Positions 1 to 7,635 of a stretch of DNA of 17,604 bases are shown in pieces (positions within the stretch are counted from its first letter, which is position 1; the number at the start of each line of letters is the position of its first letter). Location: assembly GCA_030430835.1 (NCBI GenBank), contig JAUIKJ010000009.1, forward strand, positions 1-17,604, read 5' to 3'. The notes under the pieces were generated by a model. The model was not told the DNA's origin, searched no databases, and was given only the letters and a program-made list of their open reading frames with translations. The position numbers were made by a program, and so were the translations under genes. The stretch is from Candidatus Hydrogenedentota bacterium. GTDB taxonomy: Bacteria; Hydrogenedentota; Hydrogenedentia; Hydrogenedentales; JAEUWI01.

Positions 1-120
1 GATCGCTGCGATCACGATTGTCGTGTAGGGAAGTTCCAGAAACTCGGCCATGATAAAGGCCGCAGCCCCCATGATCGGAGGCGTGATTTGCCCGCCGGCC
101 GATGCTGCCGCCTCAACGCC
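1..120 (-). pseudogene. Fragment of a TRAP transporter fused/large permease (DctM-type)
   Basis: Read on the minus strand from position 120 to the left edge, one frame is open for 40 codons. It carries the hallmark TRAP-permease stretch: VEAAAS, then GGQITPPIMGAAAF, then IMAE and a PY pair a few residues later. In this family (DctM large permease, or 12-TM fused DctQM) the segment lies in a membrane loop/helix region of the secondary transporter that imports organic acids together with a periplasmic binding protein. Only this internal piece is visible. It runs off the left edge on its C-terminal side, and its N-terminal side stops at about 110-120, where the sequence becomes the end of hisA on the other strand. 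No start codon or upstream transporter sequence follows. The family match is strong for such a short piece. Whether it is a real gene remnant or an assembly artefact cannot be told here. Confidence 0.7.
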
Positions 121-300
121 ACCCGCGAAGTGGCCCGGGCCGTCGATATCCCGGTCACGCTTTCCGGTGGCATCTCCAAGCTGGACGATATCCGTGCGGC
201 GCGGGATGGTGCGGCAGATGGCGTGGACGAGATCATCGTCGGCCGAGCGCTGTACCTGAAGGTCTTCAGCGTCGCCGAAGCCGTAGCTGCGGTGGCCTGA
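112..300 (+). pseudogene. hisA: C-terminal end of HisA (5' part missing)
   Basis: From about codon 112 the plus frame reads like the last quarter of the HisA (beta-alpha)8 barrel: NATREVARAV, then IPVTLSGGIS, LDDIRAA, and DEIIVGRALY near the end. It stops at TGA 298-300. SGG(I/V)S and the (I/V)VGRALY strand are the phosphate-binding elements of ProFAR isomerase (HisA), the fourth step of histidine synthesis. HisF, the close paralogue, has a different C-terminus. The frame stays open upstream to position 1, but those codons have no HisA character and are antisense to the TRAP fragment. The first three quarters of the enzyme are therefore absent and this piece cannot be functional as it stands. 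tyrA follows 90 bp downstream, so hisA may once have led the same operon. Confidence 0.72.
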
Positions 301-390
301 TCCGGCCAGCTTGCGAATTCCGTCTCCGCCCGCGAAAATACCCCCCGGCGCGCCACGCGCCTGCTGCCAGCGGAAACCCCGGAACCAAGC

Positions 391-1245
391 ATGACCCCGC
401 CCTTTCCAAATGTTGCCATCGTCGGCGTCGGCCTACTCGGCGCATCCCTCGGTCTCGCCCTGAAAGCGCGTGGACTGGCGGGGCAGGTGATGGGGATCGG
501 CCGTCGGGAATCCTCGCTCGCGGTCGCGCTGGACCGCGGTGCAATCGACCAATACGCAACGGATCTCGCCGCCGCCGTGGCCGCCGATCTCGTCGTCGTA
601 GCCACTCCGGCGGCGAAGGTCATCGATCAACTTGACGCGCTCCGTCCACGCCTGCGGCCAGACACGGTCGTGACCGATGTCGCCAGTACGAAAGCCGCCA
701 TCTGCGCGCATGCGCGCAAGACTTGGACGGCGCCGCGCCGTTTCGTCGGTAGCCATCCCATGGCAGGATCGGAAAAGTTCGGCCCGGAGCATGGCGACGC
801 CAAGCTCTACGAAGACTCGGTCTGCCTCATGGAAGCAGGACCGGGCGTGGCTCCCGAGGCCCGGGCGCAGGTACGCGCCCTCTGGTCGGGCGTGGGTGCG
901 CGCGTGGTCGACATCGAACCGCGCGTGCACGATGCCCTTCTCGCACGGACCAGCCACCTCCCCCACGTGCTTGCCGCCGCCATCGCGACGCTCTCGGCGC
1001 GCTCAGGCAATGTACGCGACGTGGTGGGCAACGGGTTTCGCGATACGACACGCATCGCCGCGGGACGCCCCGAGGTCTGGCGCGACATCAGCCTGACGAA
1101 CCGCGAGGCACTGCTTGATGCCGTCGAGGAGATGCAGTTGTACCTGAAGACCTTCCACGAAGCCCTGGCGAGAAACGACGGTGAAGCGCTCGAGCAGTTC
1201 TTTGAGGATGGCCGCGCTGCGCGCGAGGAGGCGCTGGGCGAATGA
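391..1245 (+). CDS. tyrA: Prephenate/arogenate dehydrogenase (TyrA family)
   Basis: A 284-residue cytosolic enzyme of tyrosine synthesis that oxidatively decarboxylates prephenate (or arogenate) with NAD(P)+. The N-terminal Rossmann fold shows GVGLLGASLG at residues 12-21. DVASTK (96-101) closes the cofactor domain. GSHPMAGSE (120-128) carries the conserved His expected to contact the substrate hydroxyl. TSHLPH (187-192) and GFRDTTRIA (215-223) belong to the helical dimerisation/substrate domain. The length is that of the monofunctional form: there is no chorismate mutase domain in front and no ACT domain behind. Substrate preference (prephenate or arogenate) and NAD or NADP use cannot be fixed by eye. 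The ATG at 391 starts just before the beta-strand leading to the dinucleotide fold. Its stop overlaps the tmk start by 4 bp (ATGA), which indicates translational coupling. Confidence 0.95.
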   Translation: MTPPFPNVAIVGVGLLGASLGLALKARGLAGQVMGIGRRESSLAVALDRGAIDQYATDLAAAVAADLVVVATPAAKVIDQLDALRPRLRPDTVVTDVASTKAAICAHARKTWTAPRRFVGSHPMAGSEKFGPEHGDAKLYEDSVCLMEAGPGVAPEARAQVRALWSGVGARVVDIEPRVHDALLARTSHLPHVLAAAIATLSARSGNVRDVVGNGFRDTTRIAAGRPEVWRDISLTNREALLDAVEEMQLYLKTFHEALARNDGEALEQFFEDGRAAREEALGE

Positions 1246-1877
1246 AAGGCTGCTTTATCTCCTTTGAAGGCGTCGAAGGCTGCGGCAAGACCACGCAGAT
1301 CGAAAGACTCCAATCCGCGTTGCTGGAACGGGGCCACGATGTTCTCCTGACCCGCGAGCCGGGCGGCACCCCGGTTGCCGAGGCCATTCGTGCGCTGCTC
1401 CTCGATCCGGAGAACAAGGCCATCAGCAACACGGCCGAACTCCTGCTCTACGCCGCGGCCCGGGCGCAACATGTCGATGAACTGCTTCGCCCCGCACTGG
1501 CTGCGGGCAAGGTAGTCCTCTGTGATCGTTTCTTCGACTCGACCACCGTCTATCAGGGCGATGGCCGCGAGTTGAATCCCGCGCTGATCGCGCAACTGAA
1601 CACCATTGCCACCCAGGGACTCCGCCCGGACCGCACCTATCTTCTGGATCTTTCGGTCGAGGCTGGCCTCGAGCGCGCGCGGGGCCGCGGGCGTATGGAC
1701 CGCCTGGAACAGGCCCCCCTTGCCTTTCATGAACGCGTGCGCGCGGGCTATCTGCGTCTGGCGGCGTCGGAAGCGGATCGTGTGCTGCTCGTCGATGGAC
1801 TCGCCGACATCGAATCCATCGCCGCGATTATCCAGCGCGATGCGACGCAGCTGCTTCAGGAGCGCATGACCGCATGA
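1242..1877 (+). CDS. tmk: Thymidylate kinase
   Basis: A 211-residue dTMP kinase, which phosphorylates dTMP to dTDP with ATP in the cytosol and is essential for dTTP supply. The P-loop GVEGCGKTT spans residues 10-18. TREPGGTP (37-44) and DRFFDSTTVYQG (95-106) are the dTMP-binding signature elements. The arginine-rich lid RARGRGRMDR (145-154) with no Arg in the P-loop matches the bacterial class II enzyme. DRFF rather than the commoner DRY(Y/F) is a mild variant. The start ATG overlaps the tyrA stop, with a GAGGAGG stretch about 10 bases upstream. The end overlaps the holB start by 4 bp. tmk directly followed by holB is a widespread bacterial pairing that links dTTP supply with the replication clamp loader. 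Confidence 0.97.
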   Translation: MKGCFISFEGVEGCGKTTQIERLQSALLERGHDVLLTREPGGTPVAEAIRALLLDPENKAISNTAELLLYAAARAQHVDELLRPALAAGKVVLCDRFFDSTTVYQGDGRELNPALIAQLNTIATQGLRPDRTYLLDLSVEAGLERARGRGRMDRLEQAPLAFHERVRAGYLRLAASEADRVLLVDGLADIESIAAIIQRDATQLLQERMTA

Positions 1878-2959
1878 GCCTCCAGAGCATTCGCGATCAG
1901 AAAGTACCGGTGCGGCTCCTGCGCAACATCATCCAGTCGGGCCGGGTGCCCAATGGCCTGCTGTTCTGGGGACCCGAGGGCGTGGGCAAGCACCTCGCCG
2001 CGATGGAACTGGTCAAGGCCTTGAACTGCAAGGAAGAGGGTCTCGACGGCTGTGGCGAGTGCCTCGCCTGCCGGAAAGTAGCGCACGGCAACCACGCCGA
2101 CGTGAAAGAGATCCAGCCCTCGGGCCGTGGCCGGGTAATCAAGGTCGCGGTGATGGAGGAGTTGATTGAACTTGCAACCTACCGGCCCTTCGAGGGCCAG
2201 TGGCGCGTGGTCATCGTGAATGAAGCGGACCGCATGAACGAGGGGTCGCAGAATCATTTCCTGAAGACGCTGGAGGAACCGCCCAGCCAGACGGTGTTCA
2301 TGCTGCTCACCGAGTTCCCGCGGCGCCTTCTCCCCACCATCCGCTCGCGCTGTCAATCGGTGCGCTTTGGCGCCTTGCGCCCGGAAACGGTAGCGGATCT
2401 GCTGCTGCGAGACCGCAAGATCCCCAACGAGGTGGCACAAGCCATTGCCGCGGTGTCGCAGGGGCAGATGTCCCGCGCGACGGCGCTGGTGGATTCGGAC
2501 CGGCGTGACGTCGTGCTGGCCACGGCGCACGGCCTCGCCACGGGGGAAGATCCCTTCGTACTGAGCGAGTCTTTCGTAGCGCACCTGAAGGCCCAGGGCG
2601 ACGAAATTCGCGCGGCCATCAAGGCGGAGTTCGACCAACCGGGCGCGGACGAGTACTCCCGAGAGGAGCGCGAGGCCCAGAAGGAAGAGCAGACCGCCCT
2701 GGCCGAGGCGCTGATTCGACGTGAACTGATGGAATATCTATACTTACTGGAAACATGGTATCGCGACGCTCTGGTTTTCGAGGCGACGCGGGACCCCATT
2801 CAGATACTCAACCGCGACCGGGCGGAGAAGTTGGCGGAGAGCACGGGCAAGGACCACGCGCGGCACATTGCCGCCATTGAGAAGGCGTGGCGCTATGTCG
2901 AGCGTAACCTCAACATGGACCGTGTGTTCCGTGATCTGTTCTTCACGCTCTCTTCCTGA
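1874..2959 (+). CDS. holB: DNA polymerase III clamp-loader subunit delta'
   Basis: A 361-residue AAA+ protein of the clamp loader that opens and loads the sliding beta clamp. Residues 32-40 give FWGPEGVGK followed by His instead of the usual Thr/Ser. The Walker-B position reads VVIVNEAD (112-119), with Asn where catalytic subunits have Asp. Delta' is normally a non-hydrolysing stator, so a degenerate ATP site fits the role. A zinc module is visible as Cys52, Cys60, Cys63 and Cys66. LKTLEEPP (130-137) and the SRC motif (158-160), which supplies the arginine finger to the neighbouring subunit, are intact. The C-terminal third is the helical collar domain, with a charged stretch around 255-280. 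The ATGA overlap with tmk and the ricT gene 23 bp downstream match the conserved tmk-holB-ricT order. DnaX (gamma/tau) is less likely because of its different length and intact Walker motifs. Confidence 0.93.
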   Translation: MSLQSIRDQKVPVRLLRNIIQSGRVPNGLLFWGPEGVGKHLAAMELVKALNCKEEGLDGCGECLACRKVAHGNHADVKEIQPSGRGRVIKVAVMEELIELATYRPFEGQWRVVIVNEADRMNEGSQNHFLKTLEEPPSQTVFMLLTEFPRRLLPTIRSRCQSVRFGALRPETVADLLLRDRKIPNEVAQAIAAVSQGQMSRATALVDSDRRDVVLATAHGLATGEDPFVLSESFVAHLKAQGDEIRAAIKAEFDQPGADEYSREEREAQKEEQTALAEALIRRELMEYLYLLETWYRDALVFEATRDPIQILNRDRAEKLAESTGKDHARHIAAIEKAWRYVERNLNMDRVFRDLFFTLSS

Positions 2960-2982
2960 TACCGCGGCCCTGGAGTCCGACG

Positions 2983-3957
2983 ATGCAAACAGTCAAAGTA
3001 CGGTTGCGCAAACCGCGCCGTGTATTCACCTTTCTCTGCAATGATCTACACCTGGAACGCGATCAGCCCTGCCTGGTGCAGAGCGACCGCGGCACCGAGT
3101 GGGGCGTGTGCGTACTTCCGCCGGAGCCCTGCCCGCCGGAGATGGAGCGGCGCTACTCGATGCGCGTGCTGCGCAAGGTAAGCTGGCGCGACGAAGAGAC
3201 CCTGGAGTGGATGGTCACCGAGGAAGCGAAAGCGGTCTCCATCTGTGCCAAGGAAATCGAAAAGCACAAGCTGCCGATGAAGCTGGTGGATGCGGAGTAT
3301 ACCTTCGACAAGCGCAAGATCATCTTCTATTTCACCGCGGATGACCGGGTGGACTTCCGGGAACTGGTGCGGGATCTCGCGCACCACCTGCGCACGCGAA
3401 TCGAACTGCGGCACATCCAGGTGCGCGACGAGGCGAAGATGGTCGGCGGCATCGGCGGTTGCGGTCGCGAGCTGTGCTGCACGACCTGGCTCAACGACTT
3501 CAAGCCGATCTCCATGCGGATGGCCAAGCGCCAGAACCTCTCGCTGAATCCCTCCAAGATCAGCGGACAGTGCGGGCGCCTGCTTTGCTGCCTCGCCTAT
3601 GAGAACGATCAGTATGAAAGCGCCAAGCGCCAGATGTCCCGCCGTAAGGAACAGGACGCCATCGAGTCGAAGGGTGGGCCCTCCGAAGGAGGCGGCCGCG
3701 GTGATCGCACGGAGAAGCGCGGTCGCGGCGGGGACCGTCCCCCGCGCCCGGATCGCGCCGACCGGCCGCGCCGGGAACGGCCGCCCAAACGTGAGGACGC
3801 CGCCACCGAGAATAAGGCCAATGCGGCACCCCGTGCCGAAGGCGATCAGAAGCCGGAAGACGCACCGCGGAAGCGCAACGGACGCCGCCGGGGCCGGGGC
3901 CGCAAACGCGGTGGCGGCCAGGGTGGTGATGCCAGCGGCAAACAGCAGGGGAACTAG
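2983..3957 (+). CDS. ricT: PSP1/RicT-family protein with a long Arg/Gly-rich tail
   Basis: A 324-residue member of the PSP1 (YaaT/RicT) family. In Bacillus, RicT with RicA and RicF forms a Fe-S complex that steers RNase Y-dependent mRNA maturation and affects sporulation and biofilm pathways. The core is textbook: AEYTFDKRKIIFYFTA (104-119), VDFRELVRDLA (123-133), RDEAKMVGGIGGCGRELCC (148-166), NLSLNPSKISGQCGRLLCC (185-203). Cys160, 165, 166, 197, 202 and 203 are the conserved cysteines associated with Fe-S binding. From about residue 210 the protein becomes a roughly 110-residue basic, low-complexity tail rich in Arg, Gly, Pro, Lys and Asp, with RG repeats. It is predicted disordered and may bind RNA. 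A GGAG lies about 7 bases before the ATG. The stop TAG shares its last base with the GTG of tatD. No RicA/RicF (YmcA/YlbF-type) partner is visible in this window. Confidence 0.93.
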   Translation: MQTVKVRLRKPRRVFTFLCNDLHLERDQPCLVQSDRGTEWGVCVLPPEPCPPEMERRYSMRVLRKVSWRDEETLEWMVTEEAKAVSICAKEIEKHKLPMKLVDAEYTFDKRKIIFYFTADDRVDFRELVRDLAHHLRTRIELRHIQVRDEAKMVGGIGGCGRELCCTTWLNDFKPISMRMAKRQNLSLNPSKISGQCGRLLCCLAYENDQYESAKRQMSRRKEQDAIESKGGPSEGGGRGDRTEKRGRGGDRPPRPDRADRPRRERPPKREDAATENKANAAPRAEGDQKPEDAPRKRNGRRRGRGRKRGGGQGGDASGKQQGN

Positions 3958-4724
3958 TGGAAATGCCGCTGGTAGACACCCACTGTCATCTCCAGAGCCC
4001 GCGTTTTGACGATGACCGCGAAGCGGTCATCGCACGCTGCCTCGAGCAGCTCGACTGGCTCGTGGTCATCGGCGACGACATCCCCAGCAGTGAGGGTGCC
4101 GTGGCGCTGATTCGCGACCGCGTCTATGCGACGGTCGGGATGCACCCTTACTATGCGGAAGGCGTGGATGACGCCTGCCTCGACCGCTTGCGGGAACTCG
4201 CGGCAACGCCCGGCGTGATCGGCCTGGGCGAAATCGGCCTGGACTATTTCAACGAGTATGCGCCGCGCGATGTGCAGGCGGTGGCCTTTCGCCGTCAGCT
4301 CGACCTCGCAATCGAACTGGACCTTCCCGTCGTCATTCACAACCGCGATTCCGACGAAGACGCCTATGCCATTCTCGCGGAGTACGCGGATCGGCTGCCC
4401 GGCTGTGTGATGCATTGTTTCGGCAGCGACGCCACATACGCGGAGCGTTTCCTTGCGCTGGGCTTCTATGTGTCCTTCGCGGGCAATGCGACCTTTTCAA
4501 AGGCGCAGCAGTTGCGCGATGCCGCCGCCGTGGTCCCCTTGGATCGCCTGCTGGTGGAGACGGATGCGCCCTACCTGGCGCCGGTCCCCCTGCGGGGCAA
4601 GCGCTGTGAACCCTGGCACGTGGTACACACCGCTGCGGTCATTGCCGAAGTGAAGGGCGTGAGCGCCGAGGAACTCGGCAAGGTCACCACAGACAACGCG
4701 CGCCGCTTCTACCGCGTCGCCTGA
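3957..4724 (+). CDS. tatD: TatD-family metal-dependent DNase
   Basis: A 255-residue TIM-barrel hydrolase of the amidohydrolase superfamily (TatD/YcfH/YabD). The family are divalent-metal 3'-5' DNases, some also acting on D-aminoacyl-tRNA. All metal ligands are present: the HxH pair His9/His11 in VDTHCHL, Glu92 in GLGEIGLDY, His128 in VVIHNRDS, His153 in VMHCFGS and Asp203 in VETDAPYL. The length is normal. Two starts are possible: the GTG at 3957, which overlaps the ricT stop by one base, or the ATG at 3963, only two codons later. A purine-rich CAGGGGAA ends about 3-4 bases before the GTG and about 9 before the ATG, so the ATG has the more usual spacing. The product is essentially the same. 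tatD directly after tmk-holB-ricT recalls the Firmicute order, in which yabD lies close by. The exact biological substrate is unknown. Confidence 0.94.
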   Translation: MEMPLVDTHCHLQSPRFDDDREAVIARCLEQLDWLVVIGDDIPSSEGAVALIRDRVYATVGMHPYYAEGVDDACLDRLRELAATPGVIGLGEIGLDYFNEYAPRDVQAVAFRRQLDLAIELDLPVVIHNRDSDEDAYAILAEYADRLPGCVMHCFGSDATYAERFLALGFYVSFAGNATFSKAQQLRDAAAVVPLDRLLVETDAPYLAPVPLRGKRCEPWHVVHTAAVIAEVKGVSAEELGKVTTDNARRFYRVA

Positions 4725-4757
4725 ACCGGCCTGAACGCAGGGAGGATCGCCTTTCCG

Positions 4758-6497
4758 ATGCGTGACGCCTTGGAGAAGGCATCGGCCTATTTCCCCGGCT
4801 TGGATGGGGGCACGCTTTACACCCGCCCGCGTCAGGTCGTCACCGCGCACCGTCTGGAGGAGGTCGCGCCGGCGCTCGACGTCGTACGGCGCGCCGTGGA
4901 AGACGGCAAGCATGCGGCGGGATTCGTTGCCTACGAAGCGGCCCCGGCCTTCGACACAGCGCTCGCGGCCCACGCTCCCGGACCGCTGCCGCTCCTCTGG
5001 TTCGGACTCTACGATGCGCCCACCCCCTGTGCGATGCCGGAAACCAATCCCGGTGCACCCGCCCTCACCTGTCGGGAAGGCATCGAAGCGGCGGCCTACC
5101 ACGAGGCCTTCGCGATGATTCAGGCCGAGATCGCGGCAGGCAACACCTATCAGGTGAACTACACGTGGCCGCTGCATGGCGCCTTCGACGGTGACGGACA
5201 AGCGCTCTTCCAGATGCTTCACGCGCGGCAACCGACGCCCTATGGCGCCTTCATTCACCTGGGCCGCCACCAGATCATCTCGGTGTCGCCGGAGCTGTTC
5301 TTCCGGCTGGACGGACACCGCATCGAGACGGAACCGATGAAAGGCACGGCGCCGCGGGGGCGCTACCCCGAGGAAGACGCGCGAATGCGCGCGCAGCTCC
5401 ACGCTGCCGAGAAAGAGCGGGCCGAGAACCTGATGATCGTGGACCTCCTGCGCAATGACCTTGGGCGCATCGCGCGCCCGGGATCGGTGCGGGTGCAGGC
5501 CCTCTTCCAGACGCAGCGCTATGACACGGTATGGCAGATGACCTCGCGCGTGGCCGCGGAGACGGACGCGGAGGTGCCGGCAATCTTCGGCGCGCTCTTC
5601 CCCTGCGGCTCCGTGACCGGTGCACCGAAGGTGCAGACAAGCCGGATCATCCGGCGGGTGGAGCCCGAGGCGCGCGGGGTATATTGCGGCGCGATAGGGT
5701 GGTGGCAGCCGGGGCGGCAGGCGTGTTTCAGCGTGGCGATACGCACCCTGACGCTGGACCGGGAAAGCCATGAGGCCGTGTATCCCGTGGGCAGCGGCGT
5801 GACTTGGGATGCTGAGGCAGAGACGGAGCTGCGGGAGTGCCGCCAGAAGGCGGCGGTACTACAGTATGCGCGGCCAGATTTCGAACTATTGGAGACCCTG
5901 CGCCTCGACGGAGAGTACACGCTGCTGGAGCGTCATCTGGCGCGGATGCGCGCGAGCGCGGAGTACTTTGGATATCCCTTCGATGAGGATGCGCTACGCG
6001 ATGCGCTTGAGAATAGAGCGCAAGGACTGACCGGGCCGCAGCGGGTGCGGCTGCTGTTGGCGCGCGACGGCGCGTTCCGGATCGAATCAACCCCCTTGCC
6101 GGACACGCCGCAGCCCGTATTTCGTCTTGCGCTGGCGTCGAGTCCGGTGGCGTCCAGCGATCGCTTTCTGTTTCACAAGACGACGCATCGCGCAGTGTAT
6201 GACCGGCACCGCGCGGCATTCCCGGATGCGGACGACGTGATCCTCTGGAATGAGCGCGGGGAAATTACGGAGACAACCATTGGCAATCTCGTGATTGAGA
6301 TCGATGGGGAGCGCCTGACCCCCACGCGCGACTGTGGCGTGCTTGCGGGTACCTTCCGCGCGGAGCTGTTGGCGTCGGGTGAGATCCGGGAAGCCGTCGT
6401 GACGAAACCGATGCTGCACGCGGCACAGCACGTGTGGCTCATCAACTCAGTGCGCGGCTGGGTGGAAGCGGCCCTGGACCCGGTCACGAGCGCGTAG
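4758..6497 (+). CDS. pabBC: Bifunctional aminodeoxychorismate synthase component I / 4-amino-4-deoxychorismate lyase
   Basis: A 579-residue fusion that makes p-aminobenzoate for folate. Residues 1 to about 370 are the chorismate-binding PabB part: NTYQVNYT (129-136), SPELFF (177-182), PMKGTAPRG (193-201), LLRNDLG (230-236), PCGSVTGAPK (282-291) and GSGVTWDA (346-352). Lys195 in the PxKGT motif marks aminodeoxychorismate synthase, as anthranilate synthase has Ala there. Residues about 375-579 form a fold-type IV PLP lyase (PabC). Lys474 in HKTTHR is the likely Schiff-base lysine, followed by ILWNERGEITETTIGN (495-510) and CGVLAGTFR (526-534). A GGAGGA sits 11 bases before the ATG at 4758. The glutaminase PabA is not in the window. 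The 3' end overlaps the convergent GT4 gene by 14 bp. Such fusions are known in several phyla. Confidence 0.95.
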   Translation: MRDALEKASAYFPGLDGGTLYTRPRQVVTAHRLEEVAPALDVVRRAVEDGKHAAGFVAYEAAPAFDTALAAHAPGPLPLLWFGLYDAPTPCAMPETNPGAPALTCREGIEAAAYHEAFAMIQAEIAAGNTYQVNYTWPLHGAFDGDGQALFQMLHARQPTPYGAFIHLGRHQIISVSPELFFRLDGHRIETEPMKGTAPRGRYPEEDARMRAQLHAAEKERAENLMIVDLLRNDLGRIARPGSVRVQALFQTQRYDTVWQMTSRVAAETDAEVPAIFGALFPCGSVTGAPKVQTSRIIRRVEPEARGVYCGAIGWWQPGRQACFSVAIRTLTLDRESHEAVYPVGSGVTWDAEAETELRECRQKAAVLQYARPDFELLETLRLDGEYTLLERHLARMRASAEYFGYPFDEDALRDALENRAQGLTGPQRVRLLLARDGAFRIESTPLPDTPQPVFRLALASSPVASSDRFLFHKTTHRAVYDRHRAAFPDADDVILWNERGEITETTIGNLVIEIDGERLTPTRDCGVLAGTFRAELLASGEIREAVVTKPMLHAAQHVWLINSVRGWVEAALDPVTSA

Positions 6498-7635
6498 CGC
6501 GTTCCGCCAGCGCCTCGAAGACCCCCAGCAACTTCGCCTCGTCGGCCTGCCAGTTGTAGTCCTGCTCGACCGCCCGGCGGCCATTGGCGCCGAGGCGCGT
6601 GGCGAGATCGGGTTCACGCAGCAGGCGGAGAATCGCGTCGGCGATGGCCTGCGGCGCGGTGACCTCAACAAGCAGGCCGCAGTCCGTCTCCTCCACGATG
6701 CGCTTGATCTCGAGAACAAAATCGGGCGCAACGAAGGGGACGGATTCGCGCATGTAGTCGAACATCTTGTGCGGCATGCCGAGGGTGTGGCCGAGGCCGA
6801 TGGGCTGGAAGAGGATGAGCCCGACCTTCGACACGGCGATATATTGCGGCACCTGCTCGAAGGGCACGGTGCCGATCATCGGCATGGCGTGCTCCATCCC
6901 CGCGTCGGCCACGGCACGGCGGTAGGCCGCTTCGTCGCCCTGGATATAGGGCCCCAGCAGGATGCAGCGCGCCTCGGGGATTTCCTTCACGACGATCTGC
7001 ATCGCCTCGAGCAACTGATAGGAACCACGCGGTTCGCCGAACTGGCCCTGGTGGATGATGGTCGGCTTGTCCGCAAATTCTTCGCGGATAGCCGGCTCAA
7101 TCTCGGTGCAGGGCGGCTGGAGATGGTTCGTATTCAGCACGACGGTACGCGGCGTATCCAGGCCCGCGAACTCGCGGTCGAGGCACTGCTTCGTCAGCAC
7201 GATGTGATCCGTGAAACGCGCGAAAAGGCGCATCGCTTGGATTGTCGCCCAGGTCATGAAGCCGCGCAAGGGACCGGGGAAAAATTTCGCGAATTCGCTG
7301 GGGATATATTCGTGTACGTCGAAGACCAGCGGCTTGCCGGTGAGCAGCTTCAGCATCAACCCCGCGACCCAGGACTCCGACTCCACCGCGAAGTAGGCGT
7401 CCGCCCGCTCGCGTCGCGCGGGGCCGATCAGGCGAAAAACCGAGAGGAAGCGGTCGGGCAGGGAATGCGCGGGCTTGATGGTGACGAAGCGCACGCCGTC
7501 GCGCGGCGGCACCGGCTCGGCCGACGGGCCGATAGAGACCACCTCGTGTCCGGCGGCGGCGAGACTGCACGCGACCTTGTGGAAGACCCGCTTGTCGAAG
7601 GGCTCGTGCAAAACGTTGAGGACGACGATCTTCAC
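6484..7635 (-). CDS. Glycosyltransferase family 4 (GT-B fold)
   Basis: A 383-residue retaining GT-B glycosyltransferase, probably cytoplasmic or peripherally membrane-bound, moving a sugar from a nucleotide donor to a glycan or lipid acceptor. The N-terminal domain opens with KIVVLNVLHEPFDKRV, the usual first strand plus a DKR loop. VFDVHEYIPSEF (104-115) is typical of the family-4 acceptor domain. The donor domain shows IIHQGQFGEPRG (193-204), AMPMIGTVPFEQVPQY (250-265), then GHTLGMPHKMFDYM (282-295) and a YNW-x-x-x-E end motif (360-366). The start is GTG at 7635, sharing GTGA with the stop of the upstream oxidoreductase, so translation is probably coupled. There is no convincing independent ribosome site. 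The donor and acceptor cannot be deduced. The neighbouring oxidoreductase suggests exopolysaccharide, O-antigen or S-layer glycan work. Confidence 0.9.
   Translation of the reverse strand: MKIVVLNVLHEPFDKRVFHKVACSLAAAGHEVVSIGPSAEPVPPRDGVRFVTIKPAHSLPDRFLSVFRLIGPARRERADAYFAVESESWVAGLMLKLLTGKPLVFDVHEYIPSEFAKFFPGPLRGFMTWATIQAMRLFARFTDHIVLTKQCLDREFAGLDTPRTVVLNTNHLQPPCTEIEPAIREEFADKPTIIHQGQFGEPRGSYQLLEAMQIVVKEIPEARCILLGPYIQGDEAAYRRAVADAGMEHAMPMIGTVPFEQVPQYIAVSKVGLILFQPIGLGHTLGMPHKMFDYMRESVPFVAPDFVLEIKRIVEETDCGLLVEVTAPQAIADAILRLLREPDLATRLGANGRRAVEQDYNWQADEAKLLGVFEALAERATRS

Noticed and set aside
311..340. Possible promoter TTGCGA with an A-rich box ahead of tyrA
   Set aside because: The second box does not resemble TATAAT at any normal spacing, so there is no support beyond chance in this GC-rich gap.
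12..623. A 203-codon minus frame across the hisA/tyrA boundary
   Set aside because: Its Ala/Arg/Ser/Thr-rich sequence is a shadow of tyrA, and the TRAP signature in this region is in a different frame.
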